Assembly (NCBI GenBank): GCA_000969725.1
Contig: JXSR01S009001.1
Strand: one strand, 5' to 3'
DNA length: 28,359 bases
DNA from: Ophiothrix spiculata
Taxonomy: Eukaryota; Echinodermata; Ophiuroidea; Amphilepidida; Ophiotrichidae
Position 1 is the first letter of the stretch; every line of letters starts with the position of its first letter. Below are positions 20,808-28,359 of this stretch, in pieces. Both the position numbers and the translations under genes were made by a program. Below the pieces are notes generated by a model. The model saw nothing but the letters and a program-made list of their open reading frames with translations, did not search any database and was not told where the DNA came from.

Positions 20808-21318
20808 GGGGCCGTATTCATAAAAACTCCGTTACACTTAAAAGTGCAATTTTTACACTTAAGTGTAAGTGTAACTCTTAAACTTCACTTACACTTAAGT
20901 GATTCTCTTGACTTTAAAGCTCAATTTCTGCTTTATTGCAGTGTGTCATTTTTGTTCTTTTTAAATCTAATTTTAAGTGCAAAAATGCTAACTATAATCT
21001 GTAAAAAGTATGTAAAATATATGCTATAGAATAATAATAAATAATAATAATAATAATAAATCACATTTCTAAAGCACAAACTACTCAAATGTTTCTAAGC
21101 GCTACAACTTACGACTACAATGACTAGAATACCAATATGACTTAAGGGTGCTCCAATGTCCCCTTAAAAGTTGCCCTTAAAATGATAAGAGTTAAGGGAT
21201 TCCCTTAAATATTTGTTCATTTAAGTGCAACTCTAAGAGTTTGTCTTAAAATTCAGCAGATTTAAGGGAAACTCTTAAAAAAGTTGCACTTTTAAGTATG
21301 CTTTATGAATATGGCCCT
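20808..21318. mobile_element. MITE with GGGGCCGTATTCATAAA ends
   Basis: Left GGGGCCGTATTCATAAA (20808-20824) and right TTTATGAATATGGCCCT (21302-21318) are inverted with few mismatches. The interior is full of AAGTG/CACTT-type short inverted repeats, an (AAT)n run (21030-21060) and an element-like phrase near 21061-21110 (AATCACATTTCTAAAGCACA). No ORF. 511 bp, within the 20475-22176 intron. Confidence 0.75.
21030..21060 (+). repeat. (AAT)n microsatellite
   Basis: About ten imperfect AAT units inside the MITE at 20808-21318. Confidence 0.85.
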
Positions 21319-21393
21319 TGGGTTTTAATCCCAGTAACTCATAAAGCCACAAAATGTTGTATACCTAGGACTGTACATTCCCTGGAAAAAATC

Positions 21394-21559
21394 GAGTGCA
21401 ATTCTAGTACAACATTCCTGAGATGCACATTTGGAACACAATTATAGTACAGTTTTGGTACAAATATAGTACAAATTTGTGTACTATAAATGTACTCAAA
21501 TTATACTAAAATGATGTTCCAAATGTGCACCTTAGGAATGTTGTACTATTTTTGTACTC
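21394..21559. repeat. Palindromic element with AGTACAACATTCCT arms
   Basis: AGTACAACATTCCTGAGATG against CACCTTAGGAATGTTGTACT, with ATTTGGAACA against TGTTCCAAAT. 166 bp, with several TAGTAC/GTACTA words between the arms. Lies in the SoHo intron. Confidence 0.75.
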
Positions 21560-21890
21560 ACTTGACAGTCAATGGCGGGTGATTTTGGCAGATAAAATGT
21601 TCTGTATATGCTGAGTAATAAGCTGCTACTACTAATGACCTCTTTGTTAATTTTATTACTTAGACTACGCTTAATTCCATCTTCCTTCAAAATAATAAAA
21701 TTCAGGCAGGTGAATTTTTGTTGGGCAAGAAACTTTGAAAAGTAACCTGTCTGACTGGCTAGTACAAAAGTATTACAACATCCAGTCCACTGTATACTCA
21801 TGCGGCATCTGGAACAAGCATTATAATGACAATGCTACTGATTTCATACTTATTGTCACTTTGCAGCTTTGAAGCTCTGTCGCTTGGTTG

Positions 21891-22118
21891 TTTCACACTT
21901 TTGTAGCTTTGCAGTTTTATCGCTTTGCAGATTTGCCGCTTCATGTCGCTCTGAAAGTTGAATTCATTTCAACTCAAAAAATCTTGTTGTGCGACAAAAT
22001 TTTGCCGATATCCATGATCTCAGCGACATGTAGCTTCGACAACAACCGGAAGCGGTAAGTTTTTGCAAAAAATATACGTCATGTAGCAACAAAACTGCAA
22101 AACTACACAAGTATGAAA
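21891..22118. mobile_element. TIR element beside the SoHo exon
   Basis: TTTCACACTTTTGTAGCTTT... pairs with ...AAACTACACAAGTATGAAA; the arms continue through GCAGTTTTATCGC against GCAACAAAACTGC. The interior has repeated CGCTTTGCAG-like words. About 60 bp separate it from the donor of the exon at 22177. Confidence 0.6.
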
Positions 22119-22176
22119 GCAGCATAAGATCAATTTTAATTGTAGCAAAAACAAAATGCTTTTCTTTGCACCCTAC

Positions 22177-22370
22177 CTGTCTTAAACCAAGCGGTACACC
22201 TGACTCCTCATCACGCGGGCCTATTCCATCATACGACGGTGCTTCTACAATCTTGCGTTCAGTTTTCCTTGTGGTTATCTTGGGTCCTGCATAGTAAGTA
22301 TCTGTATGGACCAGGTCACCGTCTACTGTCTGTGTTTGATAGATGGCTCCCTCAGGGAGGTGAACCGGAT
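22177..22370 (-). CDS. SORBS: SORBS-like gene, SoHo domain exon (N-terminal part of domain)
   Basis: Seen: acceptor CATCAG before 22370, donor CAG|GTAGGG after 22177; 194 bp, phase 1 in, phase 0 out, 64 whole codons without a stop. The exon opens with PVHLPEGAIYQTQTVDGD, passes a basic stretch (TTRKTERKIV) and ends GIGPRDEESGVPLGLRQ. Known: the sorbin-homology domain of CAP/ponsin, vinexin and ArgBP2 has a G-x-GP-x-D-E-x-G-x-P-x-x-x-R block followed by a D-W-Y-K-x-M-F motif. The first half is here and the second begins the next exon (20399-20474), phase 0 to phase 0. In characterised members SoHo contributes to binding lipid-raft flotillin and the proteins act at focal adhesions and Z-discs; applying that here is inference. 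G+C and codon use stand clearly above the flanking intron. Confidence 0.93.
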
Positions 22371-23301
22371 CTGATGGTCAGAGATGAATCAAAAGGATTA
22401 ATAGTCATAGTGATAATTTGTATTTTGAAAATACTGGTTGGCATTGTTAAAGGGCATTGGACACTTTAACATCACCCCAAAAATTTTCCAAACATTTTGA
22501 ATTTTTTTACATTATTAGAAGTGTTGGCATAATTAATGGCAGCATGTAAAATTTGATTATCAAATTCAATCCCTGTTATGTCAAAATAATTAGATTTGAT
22601 ATAAATATTTATCATTATTAAATGTCTTTGGTAACAATAAAAATAATGACCTCTAAAGTTGAAACAAAAATGTACATTGGCCTTAAACAGCAGATATAAA
22701 ACAAAACTGAATTTCCTTTCAACTAGTCTCAATCATATGATGTAATTTTTTTTACAAATTTAAAAAAAAAAAAATCTGTTTCTTAACATATAACATCAAT
22801 ACATGTTTTTAGAGAATTGCGTCATATCCAAATCAACATGTAAAATGAAATTCAAGTTCCTGGCGTGACTGATGGTTTCACAATATTTGGTAGTTGATTG
22901 TAATTATCAAACATACCAAGTATAAATCATCTACAGATAAAAATTTAACAACTTGTCCACTGCACCTTTAATCATGCCTTTATATTAAATTAGACACTTT
23001 CACACATGGAAAAGTTCAATGACTCCATGCTCTGATGATTGATACAACTTTTAAATCACTATAGGTGAAACAAAATTTTCTTGGACATTGTACACAAATC
23101 CAGAGTGCAGGAACCCAGTTTTTGTAAATGCAAGCCCTACTCTATTTGTTTATTTTTTGAGTTGTTGTATTGTCTAAAAGTTTCATAAGCCAAATAGGGT
23201 AAAAGCTTGAAAATATACTGGGCATAAATTCTTCTTAGATGTAAAATGAAATATAAAAATATATTTATAAAATAGAAATTTGGTACATCATGTGCTAATA
23301 T

Positions 23302-23610
23302 TGAAAGTAAAAATTTTAAGAAATATTATGACATCAGAAATGTTTATACCTAAAGGTATTCTTAAGTAAGGATACTTGCTTCCTTTTCTGTATCAAGTGC
23401 AGTTTCATGGTTGTAAATTTTAAATTTTTTGGAAAGAGTAACGCTTGAAAAAAAAAGTAAACAAACACAAAACAAACAAACACAGACAAACAAGCAAAAA
23501 TGAAAGTAAAAATTTTAAGAAATATTATGACATCAAGAAATACTTAAAGGTATTCTTAAGTAAGGATACTTGCTTCCTTTTCTGTATCAGTTTCATGATT
23601 GTAAATTTTC
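23302..23610 (+). repeat. Direct repeat of ~110 bp flanking an A/C-rich run
   Basis: TGAAAGTAAAAATTTTAAGA.. at 23302 and again at 23501, each running through GGTATTCTTAAGTAAGGATA and TGCTTCCTTTTCTGTATCA. Between them is an AAAC-rich simple stretch (about 23448-23500). Offset 199 bp. Confidence 0.9.
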
Positions 23611-24575
23611 ACTTTGAATTTTTTTGTTCAATATTATTTTGATTAAAGTAAAATAATTACTGCAAAAATTGAAAATTATCCTTTAAGATGGGAAATTGTG
23701 GTGCACCACCTAGCCCAGGAAGCAATCAATTTCTTGGATTGGTTGAGCTTATTTCCTTGATATTTCTTGACTTACTATCCTGAGAACTACAGGAAGGTGT
23801 AGGTCAAAGAATGGGGCACAGGTAAGTCACATGATATGAAACAAACTGGCAACTCAGTTATGATAGCTGCCATGTTTCTTGATTCTTGTTTCTGGATGGA
23901 TATTCCTCCTTTTGATTAGGAGCACCTTTTTGTGTTTAGAAGAGTAAAGTTAATTTTGTTTAAACACAGCTAACACAAATCACTAAATTCACAAAAAATG
24001 TCAAAGGTTCACATCCAATGTTCACTAATTAGCACAAAACATGTAAAAAGAAAAAAAAAAGAAGGATTGGGGGTCAGGCATAAGGGGTACAATTCATCAG
24101 AATCAGTCAATATCAGAGCAGATACGAGCAGATACATACTCTAGTATATTAGTTTGAGACAAAAGAGTAGAAGTGACTGGATCTGTAGCAGACTCTGATA
24201 GGTGTTGACCTTTGACACATGTTGATCATTTGTAACTGAAATGATTTATGAAACAAATTCCAACACATTTAGATGAGTGACCCAATATGTGGTTATGTGT
24301 AAAATTCATAATCAGTCCTTGCAACAGATCTTCCTTCCTACAGCCTCATCAAAGACAAACTCAGATTAAGTTACTTCACTGGGTCAACTGCTGTCCAATC
24401 TAATGTAGTCAGCATGCTTTGAACCTATGACCTCATCTGTCATGAGCCCCTTCTGTATTGATTGGGTAGTCCTACTGAATTCTTTTTTTACCCAGACTGA
24501 CCTTCTTTGTCAGAGGTGTTAACTGAGCGGAATTCGCACCTCAGCATTCATCTGCCTTAAATTGCCCTGCTTCAT

Positions 24576-24796
24576 TATACTTTGATCCAACACCAAATAG
24601 GCGGGCCTCTTCACATCGTGAATTGATAAAGATAAGTGTGTGCGTAGCTGGACACAGCAAACCTGCAGAAGACGCAGTGTGCGTTGCACGTGTGACTCGC
24701 GCATCAGTATCTACGGCGCGCATGTAACTGGGATTATGTTTACTTGCGGATGAAGAAAAGCCTTATTCCCGCCTGTTTAGTGTTGATCAAAGTATA
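24576..24796. mobile_element. TIR element in the exon array
   Basis: TATACTTTGATCCAACACCA..AATAGGCGGG at the left and CCCGCCTG..TGTTGATCAAAGTATA at the right are inverted over about 29 bp. The core 24600-24720 is GC-rich with repeated GTGTG/CGCG words. 221 bp; ends 30 bp before the hAT-type MITE copy 2. Confidence 0.65.
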
Positions 24797-24826
24797 GTTG
24801 AGCTCTATTCTGAGTAGGGTTTGCAC

Positions 24827-25221
24827 CAAGAAATTTTTATAGGGGAACTGATACTTGCCGCCATTTTGATTTCACCGCCGTGTAAATCCTATAGGACAGC
24901 AGCCATCTTGGATTGTCGCTCATGGAAGGTGAGCTATTGTGCTTCCAGAATTTTACGGCCACACTTCAAGAGTCTTCGCAACGGATTAGCTGGAAAATTT
25001 GCGTACTATAATCAGAGCATGTCCCAATACATGCTACTTGTAACGCAGACACGGTTTGCGTATGAAACAAAATACAAAAGCTGTATATGCATCAAGTGAA
25101 GATTTACGCGATCTGCCTGGATATCGGGCCAAACTTCGAATATATCCGGAGGAACAATAACTCTGCTCCATGAGCGACACAAGATGGCGGCATATCCCGA
25201 TTCCCTTATAAAAATTCCTTG
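24827..25221. mobile_element. hAT-type MITE, copy 2, with 8-bp target duplication
   Basis: 395 bp. Begins CAAGAAATTTTTATAGGGGA and ends, reversed, CAAGGAATTTTTATAAGGGA. It is flanked by a perfect 8-bp duplication GTTTGCAC (24819-24826 and 25222-25229). CA-initial inverted ends with 8-bp duplications are typical of the hAT superfamily. Full-length similarity to 6750-7155, about 17.7 kb away. It landed in the TTTGCACC phrase of the exon array. No transposase, so non-autonomous. Short open frames inside it are not genes. Confidence 0.9.
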
Positions 25222-25533
25222 GTTTGCACCCAAGACTTTATCCATCCTGAACCCTTACTGAATTTAAGAAGTATAACACTACTTATTCAGACAAATCACC
25301 ATCTGATCGCATCATAATATTTTCACGCTGCTCTCTAATCTCATCTATGCAGCATGATTTGCACCCATAACTCAATCCATATGAACCCTTATTGTACTGA
25401 TCTTACCAAGACAAAACTCCTTTGGATCTTTAAAGTGCTCTGACTCGGTAATCTAGTCAGCCAGATTCAAACTCAGTCTAGCCTGAACCCCGGACCTGAA
25501 TCCTTAATGTACTGATCGAGAAGCCCTCCTTAC

Positions 25534-25593
25534 TGAAACTTACTTCTTTCTTTGGATCTCTCAGCTGCTCTCTAATATAGTGAGAATTCACAT
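25534..25593 (-). CDS. Candidate alternative (duplicated) exon of the SORBS-like gene
   Basis: A second copy of the exon at 26393-26455. The core, from the ATT codon through GAAGT, differs at a single base (AAG for AGG, Lys for Arg), giving IREQLRDPKKEV. The acceptor TTCAG lies after 25593. The donor at the homologous place is A|GTAAGG, so the exon is 60 bp, phase 1 in and 1 out, and open throughout. A second strong donor (GTAAGT) lies 10 bases inside and would give phase 0, which does not fit the next exon. Residues before the core differ from the first copy (VNSHY). This could be a cassette or mutually exclusive exon, or a recent duplicate not yet decayed; the intron just downstream is also similar between the copies, so conservation alone does not prove selection. 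Confidence 0.45.
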
Positions 25594-25916
25594 CTGAACT
25601 TCATCACACAAACCCATACTGAAGTGTTTAAGGTTTCCTACTTACAAGACAAAACTCTTTTTGATCTTTCAGTGATCTGTAATCTAGTAAGCCAGCTTTA
25701 AACCCATAACTCAATCTAGCCTGAACCCTTATTTTACTGATTGTGTAGCTGTACTTATCGAGACAAACTTCTTTCTTTGGATCTCTCACCTAATGTCTAA
25801 TCGAGTAAGGAGGATTTGCACCCAAACTTCATCCACCTCAAACCCTTCCTCTACTGTTTGTGTTGTCCCACTTTGCAAGACAAACATTAGTTGGATCTTC
25901 AATTGAACTGTAATCT

Positions 25917-26315
25917 CAGTTCGGGAAAAGTCGTAATTCATTCAGGGCAAAGAATTCATTTACTGTAAAGGAAGACCTATACTATACAGTAAATCAATTC
26001 ATCGGAGAATATTTTAAGAGTATTTTCTTATTGAATGGGACCTATTCTAAGAAATCTAATGATGAAATGTTTAATTCTATCTACCAATTGTTTTTTGTTT
26101 TCTTTTAGATATAATTCAAAATTTCATAGCTAAATTTGTAGAACAGGACCCATTCAACAAGAAAATGCTCTAAAATGTTCTCCGATGTTCATAGATTGAT
26201 TTAAAAAAACCTGATTTAAAGTTAAAAGTAAATGAATTCATTACTTGTATAGTATAGGAATTCCTTTAGTAAATTGATTCATTACCGTGAATGAATTACA
26301 ACCTTTCCCCAACTG
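25917..26315. mobile_element. Long imperfect palindromic MITE inside the exon array
   Basis: The ends are CAGTTCGGGAAAAG and, reversed, CAGTTGGGGAAAGG. Similarity continues inward for about 150 bp per arm (shared blocks around TAATTCATTC, CCTATACTATAC, GAATGGG(A/T)CCT). 399 bp, no ORF. It interrupts one array unit between GTAATCT and GGCCAGCAAGATTC; the intact units read GTAATCTAGTCAGCCAGATTC at this place, so the insertion point is well defined. No clear target duplication. Confidence 0.75.
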
Positions 26316-26392
26316 AACTGGCCAGCAAGATTCAAATCCATAACTGAATCCACCCAAACTTTTACTGCACTGATCCGAGTAGCCCTACTCAC

Positions 26393-26455
26393 CGAGCCGG
26401 ACTTCTTTCCTTGGATCTCTCAGCTGCTCTCTAATTTGATCCTTGAGATCATCCT
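26393..26455 (-). CDS. SORBS: SORBS-like gene, internal exon 1 of those seen (charged segment upstream of SoHo)
   Basis: Seen: a 63-bp minus-strand exon with acceptor ..ATTTCAACAG and donor G|GTGAGT, phase 1 at both ends. It encodes 20 whole codons including IREQLRDPRKEV, a charged and probably helical stretch. Its terminal G joins the AT that opens the next exon (22370) to make an Asp codon, so the frame runs straight into the SoHo exon. It is the most distal unit of a tandem array of related sequences extending to about 24380, and a nearly identical core recurs at 25534-25593. Being 1-1 symmetric it could be skipped or swapped without losing frame. The peptide itself matches no domain I know; assignment to the gene rests on splice signals, phase and conservation between the two copies. 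The real first exon and start codon are not in view. Confidence 0.75.
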
Positions 26456-26944
26456 CTGTTGAAATGATACAAGAAGTCAATGTTAACTTACAAAAACACA
26501 CAAAACATTAATAAGAAAGGCATGATTATATTTCCTTAATCAGTTTAATTAATAACTAGCCATTATTTAAATAATTCCATTTGTTGCTAAAAGTATATTT
26601 TTTCGAGCATTAATCATTCCTCTTAAAAATATATTGATTTGAAAGGTTGAGAAATCATACTTTAAAAGCAAACAAAATCACTTCGTACTCCACCATTATA
26701 ACCTTTTGCACAGCAAGAATCCAACATACACAAAAAACAGTGGTACCCTTGTACTCAGAAGTATCCAAACAGTTACTTGCATCAGCCAAAGCTTTTTCAA
26801 AGAAACAACACTTTGTAATGTGCCCATATTGCATGATAGGATGCGATGTTGCAGGTAATAATATCTGATTAGCTGAGAACAGGGTAACTTAAGCCACCCT
26901 GAATAATTGGCACCTACCAACATTCCTTACATCTGATATTATTA

Positions 26945-27083
26945 GTTATTGGGTGAAGCGGAGGTATGTTATGGGAAATACTCGTGCGCGAAGTGTCATT
27001 TCCGGACGAAGCGCAGCTGAGCCTGGACATGTCACTGAGCGCACAAGTATTTCCCATAACATACAAACGCTGAACCAAATAAC
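26945..27083. repeat. Palindrome with GAAGCGCAGCTGAGC core
   Basis: Arms share GTATGTTATGGGAAATACT against AGTATTTCCCATAACATAC and GTTATTGGGTGAAGCG against CGCTGAACCAAATAAC. The loop contains GACGAAGCGCAGCTGAGC. Arm sequence unrelated to the other palindromes, core similar. Confidence 0.8.
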
Positions 27084-28199
27084 GAATTGATCATACCACT
27101 AAGTCAATCTTAATCATGAAACTATTTATTTTTTTGTTTTTTCAATTTTTTTAGCTTTATTTCACAAAAATTAACAAAAACAAACCACTTTTGGTGAACG
27201 TTTTACTCTACGTAGTACTGCGCATCCCTTCAAATTTAAAATGCAACGTTCCGACGCGCTCAGTGACAGAATATAAGTGCGTCTGACGCGCTCAGGGGTA
27301 GGATACGAAATATATCCCGGCAGCGGCTCCTTTGATCTTTTCCAAACATGGTCATAAATTCTCTTTGTGGTATGATAAAGAGGGTTTTATATATCTTTGA
27401 CACTTTTAATTACTATTGATTCCTCTTTTGGTAGAGCATTTATCAAAAAATCAAATAAATATTTTCTGAGTAATATTTCAGTATAGTATATTAAGGTTTT
27501 GATTTACAGTTTGGTATAAAGTACTGGAAGTCGTAGCTAGGTTTATCATGGCAGTAAATTAAAAATAACTGATTACTTGAACAATTTTCAGCTTATTTTC
27601 ACAAAGATTTTGTATTTGTTCACAACAAATTAATGCTATAAAAATATGATGAAATAAGAAAACAAAATGCAATGTTATGGTACTTAAGATATAAATAAAA
27701 TATTCAAGAGGCATAATGATATTGATAAAATAGAACCAAATGCTTTAACACGAGTGATATACTTCAAACAAATGCATGTAAAATACTGTAAGACTTCAAC
27801 TAATTCAATTAACATAGCATAATAGAGATAAATATAGAATATACTAAAAATACCAATAGAGATACGAAAAATCAAGGAGATACCAAACACTGTAAATATA
27901 CTTACACTAGTCCATTGTATCAGCTTATATCACAAAATTAACGTAACAAAACAAGAACTTGAAAAAACCTTACTAAATCACCATTTACCATGACAAACCA
28001 AAACTGGTATGGTTACTTGAAGTTAAATCAATGAATCACAGCAAAAAGCTATACATAATGATGTGACAGCAGAGAGAAGCAATTGACTTTGCTTGCATGG
28101 TTTGTATTGAAAAGGGGGCACTCCTTTGTATTGGTATAAATCCAATATTTTGTCAATATTTGTTCGATTGGTTGTTATTTTTGAAATAAAGTATACTTA

Positions 28200-28359
28200 A
28201 ACTAGAATACGCGGTTCTCGGGCCGCGCGGTTCTCGACACAGAGTGTCGATCACGATGCCTCCGCATTCCACCTTTGTAATCGGACAAAGTTGAGAATTT
28301 GACCTTTCTTTAGAACTATGACCCAAACCTTTGAAATCGGACAAAGTTGAAAATCTGAC
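28200..28359 (-). repeat. GC-rich repeat end at the window edge
   Basis: AATACGCGGTTCTCGGGCCG with GCGGTTCTCGACACAGAGTG contains a GCGGTTCTCG direct repeat and a CGACACAGAGTGTCG hairpin. Then CTTTG(T/A)AATCGGACAAAGTT occurs twice (about 28274 and 28330). The composition contrasts with the AT-rich flank; probably the end of a dispersed element continuing outside. The minus-strand open frame here (63 codons) has no recognised domain. Confidence 0.45.

Larger units (their letters stand above)
20475..22176 (-). other. Intron splitting the SoHo domain
   Basis: 1.7 kb, phase 0. Nearly filled by four inverted-repeat structures (20606-20668, 20808-21318, 21394-21559, 21891-22118). 21560-21890 shows nothing recognisable. 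Confidence 0.85.
22371..26392 (-). other. Intron between the first seen exon and the SoHo exon
   Basis: 4.0 kb. 22371-23300 is AT-rich with poly-A/T tracts and nothing recognised. 23302-23610 holds a direct repeat. 23620-24380 shows nothing recognised. From 24380 the exon-bearing array and its three inserted elements fill the rest. Confidence 0.7.
24380..26455 (-). repeat. Degenerate tandem array of ~115-bp units containing exon copies
   Basis: Seen on the plus strand: a recurring phrase of the type TTTGCACCC..AACTC(A)ATC(C)..CTGAACCCTTA..TACTGATC starts near 24417, 24531, 25222, 25358, 25466, 25587, 25697, 25815 and 26331, typically 108-134 bp apart once inserted elements are removed. Each unit also carries a diverged version of the minus-strand exon ending at 26393. 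Copies at 26393 and 25534 are intact. The copy near 25755-25800 has a TAG in the core and ATAAGT for the donor. The one near 25407-25452 is open (ITESEHFKDPKEFCL) with a good donor but a stop at the acceptor. Those near 25640, 25870 and 25290 have lost donor or frame. Three MITEs sit inside the array (24576-24796, 24827-25221, 25917-26315). Intragenic unequal crossing-over is the simplest origin. Confidence 0.75.
26456..28359 (-). other. Upstream intron of the SORBS-like gene (partial)
   Basis: No exon was recognised here on either strand. Contents: a 139-bp palindromic element (26945-27083), a nearby GC-richer patch with two copies of GACGCGCTCAG (about 27253-27295), plain AT-rich sequence from 27300 to 28190, and a GC-rich repeat end (28200-28359). 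The 5' part of the gene must lie beyond the window. Confidence 0.5.

Noticed and set aside
1-28359. Bacterial operons, CRISPR arrays, rRNA, viral genes
   Set aside because: No ribosome-binding-site-led gene runs, no regular spacer array, no rRNA-like block and no recognisable viral protein on either strand.

Overview
The window is animal nuclear DNA, about one third G+C, and almost all of it is intron. No stop-free frame is longer than about 115 codons, and there is no prokaryotic gene layout. It reads as a long-intron gene from a marine invertebrate. The dispersed repeats (palindromic MITEs, ends of the type GGGGCCGTATTCATAAA, C-run ends, a GTAGGCCTA-type motif) suggest an echinoderm or another invertebrate deuterostome. 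That assignment is an inference from repeat style and was not tested.

The one recognisable host gene lies on the minus strand and encodes a sorbin-homology (SoHo) protein of the SORBS family (CAP/ponsin, vinexin, ArgBP2): actin- and focal-adhesion adaptors with an N-terminal SoHo domain and C-terminal SH3 domains. I identified six exons by reading splice signals, frame and protein motifs. In transcription order they are 26393-26455, 22177-22370, 20399-20474, 12988-13053, 8987-9055 and 7590-7654. All five junctions join in phase (1, 0, 1, 1, 1) and give about 177 residues without a stop. The SoHo core is split across exons 2 and 3 (GIGPRDEESGVPLGLRQ, then DWYKEMFKSIH). The gene runs off both ends: neither start codon nor SH3 exons are visible.

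Layout. 1-7589: downstream intron with many MITEs, including two adjacent elements with 8-bp target duplications typical of hAT (6419-6725 and 6750-7155) and a three-level nest at 3760-4433. 7590-9055: exons 6 and 5, with a candidate alternative exon and a near-perfect palindrome. 9056-12987: intron with a C-run-ended element. 12988-13053: exon 4. 13054-20398: the longest intron (about 7.3 kb), with a 50-N gap (14568-14617), nested inverted-repeat elements, the end of a non-LTR reverse transcriptase and a tRNA-derived SINE-like head. 20399-22370: SoHo exons. 22371-26392: an intron whose distal half is a degenerate tandem array of roughly 115-bp units containing diverged copies of exon 1. Three MITEs interrupt the array, and one other copy of the exon still has an open frame and splice sites. 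26456-28359: upstream intron with a palindrome and a GC-rich repeat end.

The most interesting structure is the exon-bearing tandem array at about 24380-26455, which may supply alternative versions of a short charged segment just before the SoHo domain. Second is a set of palindromic elements of unrelated arm sequence that share a GC-rich core motif (GCGAGCAGCGAGG / GCTTCGC).
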